A DNA stretch of 14,453 nt from Kocuria sp. Lineage in GTDB: Bacteria; Actinomycetota; Actinomycetes; Actinomycetales; Micrococcaceae. The notes under the pieces were generated by a model that was not told the origin of the DNA, did no database searches, and saw only the letters and a list, made by a program, of their open reading frames with translations. The DNA lies in NCBI GenBank assembly GCA_030453435.1, contig JAKDKI010000021.1, forward strand, positions 1 to 14,453, in the 5' to 3' direction. Below are positions 1 to 6,614 of this stretch, one piece after another (the first letter of the stretch is position 1; each line of letters starts with the position of its first letter). A program made the translations under genes and the position numbers.

Positions 1-54
1 AACCGTCACCGATGTCCTGACACAGAACTGTCACCGATGTCCTGAGACATAACA
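1..54. mobile_element. Probable terminal end of an IS481-family element (partial)
   Basis: The 16-base string GTCACCGATGTCCTGA occurs twice, at 5-20 and 30-45, 25 bases apart. Read on the minus strand the stretch begins TGTTATGTCTCAGGACATCG at base 54, so it starts with TGT as IS481 ends commonly do. I recall TGTCTCAGGACATCGGTGACA-type ends from actinobacterial IS481 elements, but could not confirm this by search. The transposase, if present, would lie left of base 1. It could instead be a solo end or a decayed remnant. No transposase coding sequence is visible in the window. Confidence 0.5.
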
Positions 55-65
55 ACTGAATTCTG

Positions 66-107
66 CCTCGAAAAGAGGGATAGGGAACCTTAAACCTTCG
101 AGGAAGG
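66..107. repeat. Inverted repeat and small hairpin between the IS-like end and the MFS gene
   Basis: CCTCGAA at 66-72 pairs with TTCGAGG at 97-103 (7 bp, 24-base loop). An alternative hairpin is CCTTC (95-99) with GAAGG (103-107). The two are mutually exclusive. They lie downstream of the minus-strand MFS gene and could help end its transcript, but no clear T-tract follows on that strand. Confidence 0.3.
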
Positions 108-133
108 CGGGGCGGCCCCGTAAACCTTTGGGG

Positions 134-189
134 GACGCGCGGAGTTCGGGGTGAGACGCGCGGAGTTGGGAGCCCGGAAGCGTGGGGAG
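134..189. repeat. Short tandem repeats next to the MFS stop codon
   Basis: GACGCGCGGAGTT is repeated exactly at 134-146 and 155-167 (period 21). A degenerate third copy, GAAGCGTGGGGAGTT, ends next to the MFS stop codon at about 191. No function is apparent. They may be decayed coding or insertion-site sequence. Confidence 0.45.
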
Positions 190-1374
190 TTAGCGGCCCC
201 TGCCTCGGATCCGCAACGACCGGGCGAAGATGATCGCCAGCAGACCCATGAGCGGCACGAAGAGGATGGCCAGCCGCAGCCCCACGGAGTCAGCCAATGC
301 GCCCACCAGTGGGGGTGAGATCAGGAAGATCACGCGCATGCTCCAGCTGACCAGGGTGAGCCCGGTGCCGGGTTTCAGCCCGGGAGCGCGGTCCGCAGCG
401 GCATAGGCACTGGGCACCAGGGTGGCGCAGCCGAAACCGGCCAGACCGAAGCCCACCAGCGCCATGGGAACGTTGGCCGCGATGATCACGGTGCCCATGC
501 CCAGGAAGATCAGTGCACCACCGAAGCGCGTGACGTTCACTTCCCCGAAGGCGTTGATCATCCGGTCACCCAGCAGCCGCCCGATGAACTGCGCACCCAC
601 CATGACCACATAGGCGAAACCCATCACGGTCACCGGAGCACCCAGGACGTCCCGGAGATACACGGCGCCCCAGTTGTTACCGATGTCCTCGACCAGCACC
701 CCGGACATCGCGATGATCGCGAATGGCACCAGGGCCAATAGCGCCTTGCCCGCACCGGCCGGGATGATGGGCACGCCGGCGGTGTCGGTCATGACCTCCG
801 CAGGAACTTCGTGACTGTCAGGGAGCGAGAAGCGCATGGCCCCCAGAGCCACCGCCGCGAACAGGATGCCGCTCAGTGCCAGGTGCATCGGCAGGGGCAG
901 CTGCAGGGCTATCGCGGCGGTACCCATGAGCCCACCCAGCACGGCACCCACACTCCACAGGGCGTGCATGGAGTTGATGATTGAGACCCCAGCCAAGCGT
1001 TGCACCCGCAGTCCCTGGGCGTTCTGGGCGGTATCTACCACGGCATCTAGGGCGCCTGCCAGCAGCAGACCGATGAAGAACACCGCCACGTGCGGGATGG
1101 ATGCGGCGAAAAACACGGACCCCGCCAGCAATATCGATCCCACTGCTGCGGCACGAGCGGTGCCGAAGCGTCGGATGATCGGAGCGGGCAGCGGACCCGC
1201 CACCACACCACCGATGGGCAGCGCGATCAACACCAGCCCGTACATCGCGTTGGACAGTTCGAACATGTCCTTGATCTCGGGAAGCCGCGGCAGCAGGTTC
1301 GCGTAGATCGCACCGTTGGTCATGAACAGCAACGACACTGCGATGCGGGCTTTGAGGATGCGCGATGGACTCAC
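190..1374 (-). CDS. MFS family permease
   Basis: This 394-residue polytopic membrane protein has about 12 hydrophobic segments in two halves, separated by a more polar loop near residues 185-205. That is the layout and usual length of the major facilitator superfamily. A degenerate motif A is visible in the loop after segment 2 (about G60 to R74, with the basic RRFGTAR part). The N-terminus resembles the YbjJ/fucose-permease-like branch, but the substrate cannot be read from the sequence. The start is GTG at 1374. No Shine-Dalgarno is seen, but a TACGCT -10 box sits 7 bases upstream, which fits a leaderless transcript. The gene lies beyond the terminator of the upstream operon, so it is probably a separate unit. 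Confidence 0.85.
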   Translation of the reverse strand: MSPSRILKARIAVSLLFMTNGAIYANLLPRLPEIKDMFELSNAMYGLVLIALPIGGVVAGPLPAPIIRRFGTARAAAVGSILLAGSVFFAASIPHVAVFFIGLLLAGALDAVVDTAQNAQGLRVQRLAGVSIINSMHALWSVGAVLGGLMGTAAIALQLPLPMHLALSGILFAAVALGAMRFSLPDSHEVPAEVMTDTAGVPIIPAGAGKALLALVPFAIIAMSGVLVEDIGNNWGAVYLRDVLGAPVTVMGFAYVVMVGAQFIGRLLGDRMINAFGEVNVTRFGGALIFLGMGTVIIAANVPMALVGFGLAGFGCATLVPSAYAAADRAPGLKPGTGLTLVSWSMRVIFLISPPLVGALADSVGLRLAILFVPLMGLLAIIFARSLRIRGRGR

Positions 1375-1381
1375 GGGAACC

Positions 1382-1387
1382 AGCGTA
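1382..1387 (-). promoter_or_regulatory. Candidate -10 box, leaderless promoter of the MFS gene
   Basis: TACGCT (minus strand) matches the actinobacterial TAnnnT -10 pattern and ends 7 bases before the GTG start at 1374. Transcription would then begin at or next to the start codon. No convincing -35 is seen. Confidence 0.4.
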
Positions 1388-1407
1388 TGGCCTCAGTCAA
1401 TGCACGA

Positions 1408-1448
1408 GAAAAGCGGGCCCGCAGCTCCCATGGAGGTACGGGCCCGCT
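1408..1448 (-). terminator. Rho-independent terminator of the DUF4097/two-component operon
   Basis: AGCGGGCCCG (1412-1421) and CGGGCCCGCT (1439-1448) form a perfect 10-bp GC-rich stem. A second small hairpin, CTCC/GGAG at 1425-1435, sits in its loop. On the minus strand the stem is followed by a T-run (TTTTC), giving the classic intrinsic terminator layout. It lies 28 bases beyond the stop codon of the DUF4097 gene, so it ends the kinase-regulator-DUF4097 transcript. Confidence 0.8.
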
Positions 1449-1475
1449 ATTAGCGGCGGTCGCGAAACGTGAGTC

Positions 1476-2705
1476 CTAGTTGTTGGGGAAGTCCCACGGA
1501 TCGTTCGACATGGCCTCGTCGTACGCGGAGTTCCACCCCTCGCGCCAGTACTGCATATCCGCACTGTCCTGAGCGCTCGCGGGCTGCCCTGCAACGAACA
1601 GGCAGGGCCGGTCACCGGGCACGGATTCACACGCCTGCTCGGAGGTCCAGGCAGTTGCGATTCCGGATTCGTCCCGGGCGGAGTTCGACGGCGCCGCGCC
1701 AGTCTTGCTCGAAGCGCCCGCGCTCGGGGACGCGCTGGGTGATCCACTGGGCGAAGTACTCGTAGAAGTGGACGGGCTCACGTAAGGCGAGGGAGCGGCG
1801 TCGTCCTCGAAGCTCGAGTCGAACGAATCGTTCCACTGTTCGCGCTCGGGGGTGACCGTCTCGGGGGAGCGCGGGTCGTCGAAGCCCTGCTGGGAATTGG
1901 CCGGGTACCAGTAGTCGGCGGTGGGCAGCTTGAGTTCGTAGACACCGGACTCGGCGGTCACGGATGTCTGCTCGGGGGCCTCACCGGTGACTCGGACGGA
2001 GGTGAAGCCGTTGCGGGTGTGGGCGTCCAGCCGGTCGCTGACCTCGATGCCGTTGAGCACCACCTGACCGTTGGTGGTGCGGGCATCGATCGCGGAGGCC
2101 TTGACGGAATCCGCACTCACGGACCCGAACATGGACCGTGCGGTGATCTGGTCGAAAGCGCCCGTCACGTGCACCAGGCCGTGCTCAGCGGTGAGATCGA
2201 GCGAGGTGTCCGCATCACTTTCCGGCACGGTGATCTGGATGTTGTTGATGCCACCGGACCACCGGGAAGTCTGCTTGGCGGCATCCAGGCGGATCTCGCC
2301 GTCGGACTCCTGCGGCGCGGGCTGATCACCCAGGCCCCATCCGAATTCCTGCCACGTGACCTCTACGTTCTCGACCGTGGGGCTGGTGCGGACTCGAACG
2401 TTGGCGCTGTCCGAATCCACCACGATGCTCGAGGCATCGGAGGACGCGGTCCAGGTGTCGGTGCGCTCCTGGGTCATGACCGCGGCGGTCGCGGCACCCG
2501 CACCGCCCACAACCAATGAGAGTGCGCCCAGGCCACCGATGATGCCGGTCGCCGTGTTCCAGCCGCGGCGCTGACCCCGGCTGATGGGCGGATTAGTGGG
2601 GTGCGGTCCCGCGGTGCGCGGAGCCTCGTAGGGCACCTCAGGTGCGGTGTCGGAGGATCCCTGGGAAGCGCCGTCGGGCTGGGAAGGAGGAAAATGTGTG
2701 CTCAT
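1476..2705 (-). CDS. Membrane-anchored DUF4097 (LiaG-like adhesin-fold) protein
   Basis: This 409-residue protein has four parts. Residues 1-48 are a Pro-rich, probably cytoplasmic tail. Residues 51-77 are one Gly/Ala-rich membrane segment. Residues ~85-260 form a beta-rich domain with the repeated strand pattern of DUF4097 (for example IVVDSDSANVRVRTS and ARTTNGQVVLNG). After it comes a Ser/Thr/Pro-rich linker (~305-345) and a ~60-residue tail with two cysteines (C359, C368) and many acidic and aromatic residues. DUF4097 domains occur in LiaG-like envelope proteins encoded beside two-component systems, and this one follows a kinase/regulator pair. The ATG at 2705 is 9 bases after the regulator stop, with an AGGA-type ribosome site over that stop. 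It is probably a cell-surface partner or output of the system. The two-cysteine tail is not recognised. Confidence 0.8.
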   Translation of the reverse strand: MSTHFPPSQPDGASQGSSDTAPEVPYEAPRTAGPHPTNPPISRGQRRGWNTATGIIGGLGALSLVVGGAGAATAAVMTQERTDTWTASSDASSIVVDSDSANVRVRTSPTVENVEVTWQEFGWGLGDQPAPQESDGEIRLDAAKQTSRWSGGINNIQITVPESDADTSLDLTAEHGLVHVTGAFDQITARSMFGSVSADSVKASAIDARTTNGQVVLNGIEVSDRLDAHTRNGFTSVRVTGEAPEQTSVTAESGVYELKLPTADYWYPANSQQGFDDPRSPETVTPEREQWNDSFDSSFEDDAAPSPYVSPSTSTSTSPSGSPSASPSAGASSKTGAAPSNSARDESGIATAWTSEQACESVPGDRPCLFVAGQPASAQDSADMQYWREGWNSAYDEAMSNDPWDFPNN

Positions 2706-2714
2706 GGCGGTGTC

Positions 2715-3371
2715 CTAAAGAGAGTGGTCCGGGTAGCCCAGGTACTTGAGAACGGCCAGCACACGGCGGTTGCCGGTCGCTGACGTCACCCCGAGCTTCA
2801 TGAAGATCGAGCCGATGTGTTTCTCCACGGCCGATTCGGTGAGGTACAGGTTGGTGGCGATGGACGCGTTGGACAGTCCCTGCGCCATCAGCCCCAGCAC
2901 TTCGCGCTCGCGGGGCGAGAGCAGTTCCAGGTCCTCGCGTTGGCGGGAACGCACCAGAATCTGGGTCAGCACCTCCGGGTCCAGCACGGTTCCGCCCTGG
3001 CCCACGGTCTGCACGGATTCCAGGAACTGGTCCACATCGGCCACGCGATCCTTGAGCAGGTAGCCCAGGCCCTCGCGACGCGAGGCGATCAGCTCGGAGG
3101 CATAGCGCTCCTCCACGTATTGGGAGAGCACGAGCACGGCCACCTGCGGGTGCGCGGAACGAATGAGGACCGCGGCGCGAATGCCCTCGTCCGTGAAGGA
3201 CGGCGGGAGCCGCACATCGACCAGCGCGAAGTCCGGCTGGTGCTCCTCCACGGCCTTCACGAGGCCCTCGGCGGTGTCGGTCTCAGCGACCACTTGGTGG
3301 CCGGCGTCGGTGAGGAGACGGACCAGGCCGGCTCGCAGCAGCACGGCGTCTTCGGCAATCACGATACGCAC
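2715..3371 (-). CDS. LuxR/NarL-family response regulator
   Basis: This is a two-domain DNA-binding response regulator of 218 residues, the usual size for the NarL family. The N-terminal receiver has the acidic pair E7-D8, the phospho-acceptor D52 (in ALVDVRLPP) and a conserved Lys in YLLKDR. The C-terminal LuxR-type helix-turn-helix runs from LSPREREVL to VEKHIGSIFMKLG. I chose the GTG at 3371 because the receiver fold starts there (VRIVIAED) and AAGGAG lies 9 bases upstream. A further-upstream ATG at 3449 would add 26 unrelated residues that overlap the kinase gene. It starts 4 bases after the kinase stop, so translation is probably coupled. The target is unknown but may include this operon. 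Confidence 0.9.
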   Translation of the reverse strand: MRIVIAEDAVLLRAGLVRLLTDAGHQVVAETDTAEGLVKAVEEHQPDFALVDVRLPPSFTDEGIRAAVLIRSAHPQVAVLVLSQYVEERYASELIASRREGLGYLLKDRVADVDQFLESVQTVGQGGTVLDPEVLTQILVRSRQREDLELLSPREREVLGLMAQGLSNASIATNLYLTESAVEKHIGSIFMKLGVTSATGNRRVLAVLKYLGYPDHSL

Positions 3372-3375
3372 AGGG

Positions 3376-5112
3376 TCACGCTCCTTGGTTTCCGACGACG
3401 TCGCTCGCGGCCTGATTGCCCACCGGCGCGTTGCGATCGGCCTGGCCACGGTCGGTCTTTTCGCGGCTGGGCCGGTTGAGGTTCGGACCGTTGGTGCCCG
3501 TGTGAGCCGAAGCGTTCAGCGGCAGCTGCACGATCACCTCGGACGGCCCACCCGTGGGGGAGTTCAGGAAGAACTGGCCTCCCGCGGAACGAATCCGGTC
3601 CTCGATACCGGACAGTCCGCCACCGGGTACTACCCGTGCGCCACCGCGGCCGTAGTCGCGAATACCTGCCACCACGGTGGAGGTTCCGGGGATTTCGCCG
3701 TCCTGGATGGACACGGCCACATCAGCGGTCCGTGCACCGGAGTGCTTGATCGCGTTGGTCAGCGACTCGGAGACCGCGAAGTACACGGCGGCCTCGGTTT
3801 CCGGCGTCAGCCGGGGCACGTTCACGTTCACATTGACCGGGAACGGGGCCTGAGCGGCGACTGCCGAAATGGCGGCGTCGAGCCCGCGATCCTCCAGAAC
3901 CGCCGGATGGAATCCGCGAGCCAAGCGTCGCAGCTCAGTGATCGCGGCCTTGGTGGTGCCGTGGGCCTCGCTGACGAGTTCCTTGGCGTATGCGGGGTCG
4001 GTGTCGATGCGCGACTTGGCCATCGAGAGGTTCATGGCCACCGAGACCAGTTGGGGCTGAACGCCGTCGTGCAGGTCGCGTTCGATGCGAGAACGCTCGG
4101 TGTGGGCGCCACGAACGGCGGATTCGCGGGCCTCCGTCGCGTACTCCACCTGACGCCGGGCCTCGGCGGCCTCGCGGCGCAGGGCCGCCGACTCGCTCAG
4201 GCGCAGCAGTGTCGAGGACAGACCGCGGTGGGCCAGAGTGACCAAGGCCAGCAGAACCAGGCCGATCAGCAGCCCCAGGAGGCTCATCAGCACGCCGGAC
4301 CATTCGGGCCAGCCCTGAATCGGGGTGAAGAAGCGCTGCGCAATGGAGTTCTCCGGCGCGAACAGCGGTGAGAGTGCGCCCACGATGCCCGCACCGATGG
4401 TCACGAGCGAGAACAAGGACAGCGCACCCAGGATGAAGGTCAGGATCAGGTGCAGGAAACCGAGCCACACGGAGCTGTCGGTCGCGTCCAACCACAGTTG
4501 GTGGGGGACCCGCACCCAGTCCGTACGCGGGGTGCGGCGCCGTTGCGGGTCACGCAGATCCAGCCCGAACGACGACGCCGATCGCCGCCGTTCCAGCCAC
4601 ACCGCCGCCCAAATCACGTACACGGTTCCGGCCAGGACCAACAGACCCAGGCCCACCGCGGGGATCATGGCTACGCCCGTGAAGATCAGGGTGCCGATCA
4701 CGATGATCCAGAAGAAGTTCAACAGGGCATCGATGACGAGGTCCGCAGCTCCGAAGAACATGGTTTTGGGGGAGAAGGCGCTCCACTCGCGTATCGGACG
4801 CTCGTCGGCAGAGCCGGGGCCCATCGCGCCGGGGCCGCCCGGGGTGTTCAAGCCCTGGGCATCAGAGTGGCGAGGGCCGAGATTTCGTGTGGGGGCGGCG
4901 TCGTCGGTATTGGGCGCCGCGGTGCTGCCGCCGGCGCTCGACTCGAACAGGGAGTCCTGGGTCTTCTCTCGAGCGGGTGCCTGGGCGGTCGCGGTGCCGC
5001 GCGGAGGCTGGGGTGTTCCGTGCGGCGGCAGGGGGCGGGTGTGCTGTGTGTCTGCCGGAATCGCTTCCGTGGGTTCCCACGGTGGAGTCTGGCGCGGGTC
5101 TGGTGTGCTCAT
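3376..5112 (-). CDS. Sensor histidine kinase (HisKA_3 type, with membrane sensor domain)
   Basis: This 578-residue kinase is the partner of the regulator encoded directly downstream. Residues 1-105 are a Pro/Thr-rich, low-complexity cytoplasmic tail. About four membrane segments follow (~118-172, ~214-250 and ~273-294) in a layout like the actinobacterial Putative-sensor domain. A coiled segment (~305-340) leads to the HisKA_3 dimerisation helix with the phospho-acceptor H348 (ERDLHDGVQ). The ATPase domain has an N-box (N453 in ESLTNAIKH), DYGRGG near 486 and GGGLSGIEDR near 497. The last ~45 residues are a polar tail, unusual for this family. An in-frame ATG also exists at 5118. I prefer 5112 because TAGCGT lies exactly 7 bases upstream, matching other leaderless starts in this window. 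The signal is unknown; an envelope signal is inferred from the DUF4097 neighbour. Confidence 0.88.
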   Translation of the reverse strand: MSTPDPRQTPPWEPTEAIPADTQHTRPLPPHGTPQPPRGTATAQAPAREKTQDSLFESSAGGSTAAPNTDDAAPTRNLGPRHSDAQGLNTPGGPGAMGPGSADERPIREWSAFSPKTMFFGAADLVIDALLNFFWIIVIGTLIFTGVAMIPAVGLGLLVLAGTVYVIWAAVWLERRRSASSFGLDLRDPQRRRTPRTDWVRVPHQLWLDATDSSVWLGFLHLILTFILGALSLFSLVTIGAGIVGALSPLFAPENSIAQRFFTPIQGWPEWSGVLMSLLGLLIGLVLLALVTLAHRGLSSTLLRLSESAALRREAAEARRQVEYATEARESAVRGAHTERSRIERDLHDGVQPQLVSVAMNLSMAKSRIDTDPAYAKELVSEAHGTTKAAITELRRLARGFHPAVLEDRGLDAAISAVAAQAPFPVNVNVNVPRLTPETEAAVYFAVSESLTNAIKHSGARTADVAVSIQDGEIPGTSTVVAGIRDYGRGGARVVPGGGLSGIEDRIRSAGGQFFLNSPTGGPSEVIVQLPLNASAHTGTNGPNLNRPSREKTDRGQADRNAPVGNQAASDVVGNQGA

Positions 5113-5119
5113 GTCCATA

Positions 5120-5125
5120 ACGCTA
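5120..5125 (-). promoter_or_regulatory. Candidate -10 box, leaderless promoter of the kinase operon
   Basis: TAGCGT on the minus strand fits TAnnnT and is separated by 7 bases from the ATG at 5112. If correct, the kinase-regulator-DUF4097 mRNA is leaderless and the ATG at 5118 is not used. No clear -35 was found. Confidence 0.35.
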
Positions 5126-5274
5126 CGGTTCTGCGCCTGTTTTCCGCGCCAGAGTTAGCCACCGAGTCCGGGTGGGGTTTTCCCCACCTCCGGTGTTCCG
5201 GGCTGAGTCCGAGGCTGCCTCCGAGGGTGAAGTGGGCGGTGTCATCTCACTCCACAATCACGCTCATTCCTCAC

Positions 5275-5299
5275 ACACACGTGTGTAGCTGCCTACACT
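5275..5299 (+). promoter_or_regulatory. Leaderless promoter with overlapping inverted repeats (acyltransferase gene)
   Basis: TACACT (5294-5299) is a good TAnnnT -10 box and ends 7 bases before the ATG at 5307, suggesting a leaderless transcript. The repeat GTGTAG-CTGC-CTACAC (5283-5298) overlaps it. A perfect 12-bp palindrome, ACACACGTGTGT, lies at 5275-5286. A protein bound to either would block RNA polymerase, so a TetR-like operator is plausible. No regulator gene is adjacent. The divergent kinase gene begins 188 bases away, and nothing else stands out in that gap. Confidence 0.5.
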
Positions 5300-5306
5300 G
5301 AAGTAC

Positions 5307-6614
5307 ATGAGCGACGGCGTGCAGACCCACTCCGCCCCCACCCGGGCCCGTGGCTCTGCTGCGCTCGCCGATCGTGACGTCGCTTCTGACGCCGCGCGTG
5401 TGGGATGCGTGATCGCCGTGGTGTTCATTCATTTGCTCATGGTCACCCTTACTGCGGATCCGGAGACGGGCGAACTCATCTCCGTGATGGTCCCCACGGA
5501 GCAACCCTGGTACTGGTGGGTCACGTGGATCATGCAGATCATGCCGTTGTTCTTCGTGGTCGGAGGCGTGGCCACGGCTGGGGCGCTGCGGCGGCGCAGG
5601 GCCAGGGGAGCGGCACCGGCGGAATACGTGCGGGAACGCACCCTGCGACTCATACAACCGGCCGCGGTGCTGTGGTTGGTCTTCGCTCTTGGGGCGATGA
5701 TCGCTTTGGCGGCCGGGGTCGGCGATGAACTTGTCACGTTCGCGTTGTCCGGCATGGGCATGCCCCTGTGGTTCCTTGCCGCGTACTTGATCGCGCAAGC
5801 GCTGGCTCCCACCTTCTTGGAATTACACGAACGCATGGGCTGGGTGTGGTGCTGGTTCCTGCTTTCGTGCGTGGTGGCCGTGGACCTGCTGCGCATCGCC
5901 ACGGATCAGCAGTGGTGGGGCTTGTTGAACATGCTGTTCGTGTGGCCGCTCATTCAGCAATTCGGATTCTTCCGGGCTGATGGTTGGTTCGCGGCGCGGA
6001 GCACGGTCGCCCTGCTCGGGATTGCCGCCGGTTGCTACGGGCTGCTTGCCGTGTGTGTACTCTCCGGGCGTTACGCGCCGGACATGCTCACCAACCTGAA
6101 CCCGCCCACGGTGTGCATGGTGTTGTTGGGGCTCGCCCAAGCGTGCCTGCTGCAGGTGTTCACCCCCGCGCTCAACCGACTCATGCGTTGGCGGCCCGCG
6201 CAGGCTGTTGCGTACGTGGTGGGAACACGTGCCATGACCATTTACCTGTGGCACCTCCCGGTCATCATCCTGGTGATGGCGGCATGGTTCTTTGCCGGCG
6301 GCTATGACCCCGCACCCGGGTCCGCTCAGTGGTGGTTGCTGCGCATCCCGCTGGCCGTGCTGTGCTGGGCGGTGGTTCTCGCGGTCGCCACGGCGCTGGT
6401 CAGAGTCGAGCGAGCGTCGGCGAAACCTTGGGGCAAACTCCGGTTGACGCCGCTGGCGGTACTGGTCGGGTTGATCTGCGCGGTGGTTCCGCCGCTGTTG
6501 GAGATCGTGACCCTGCTGACCCCCGCCCTGGTGCTGTGGGGTGCTGCGGGCTCGGTGGTGTGCCTGGTGATCATGAAGTGGGGCGTTGTGCCGGCTCCAC
6601 GAGGTGTTCGGTGA
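5307..6614 (+). CDS. Acyltransferase-3 family membrane protein
   Basis: This is a 435-residue integral membrane protein with about 10-11 hydrophobic segments. The first segment carries the R-x10-H pattern known from acyltransferase-3 enzymes (R31 to H42, in IAVVFIHLLMV). Another typical feature is YLWHLPV near H316. Family members such as OafA move acyl groups from the cytoplasm onto sugars, peptidoglycan or other envelope molecules; the acceptor here cannot be told. There is no extra periplasmic SGNH domain. The ATG start is set by a TACACT -10 box 7 bases upstream. The last 44 bases overlap the end of the convergent monooxygenase-hydrolase gene. Several Cys and Trp residues lie in the membrane segments, but none is a recognised catalytic residue. 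Confidence 0.82.
   Translation: MSDGVQTHSAPTRARGSAALADRDVASDAARVGCVIAVVFIHLLMVTLTADPETGELISVMVPTEQPWYWWVTWIMQIMPLFFVVGGVATAGALRRRRARGAAPAEYVRERTLRLIQPAAVLWLVFALGAMIALAAGVGDELVTFALSGMGMPLWFLAAYLIAQALAPTFLELHERMGWVWCWFLLSCVVAVDLLRIATDQQWWGLLNMLFVWPLIQQFGFFRADGWFAARSTVALLGIAAGCYGLLAVCVLSGRYAPDMLTNLNPPTVCMVLLGLAQACLLQVFTPALNRLMRWRPAQAVAYVVGTRAMTIYLWHLPVIILVMAAWFFAGGYDPAPGSAQWWLLRIPLAVLCWAVVLAVATALVRVERASAKPWGKLRLTPLAVLVGLICAVVPPLLEIVTLLTPALVLWGAAGSVVCLVIMKWGVVPAPRGVR

Noticed and set aside
3163..4371. Long open frame on the plus strand opposite the kinase and regulator genes
   Set aside because: It is antisense to two genes with full domain signatures, and its product is rich in Arg, Gly and His with no family features. 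High GC makes such shadow frames common.
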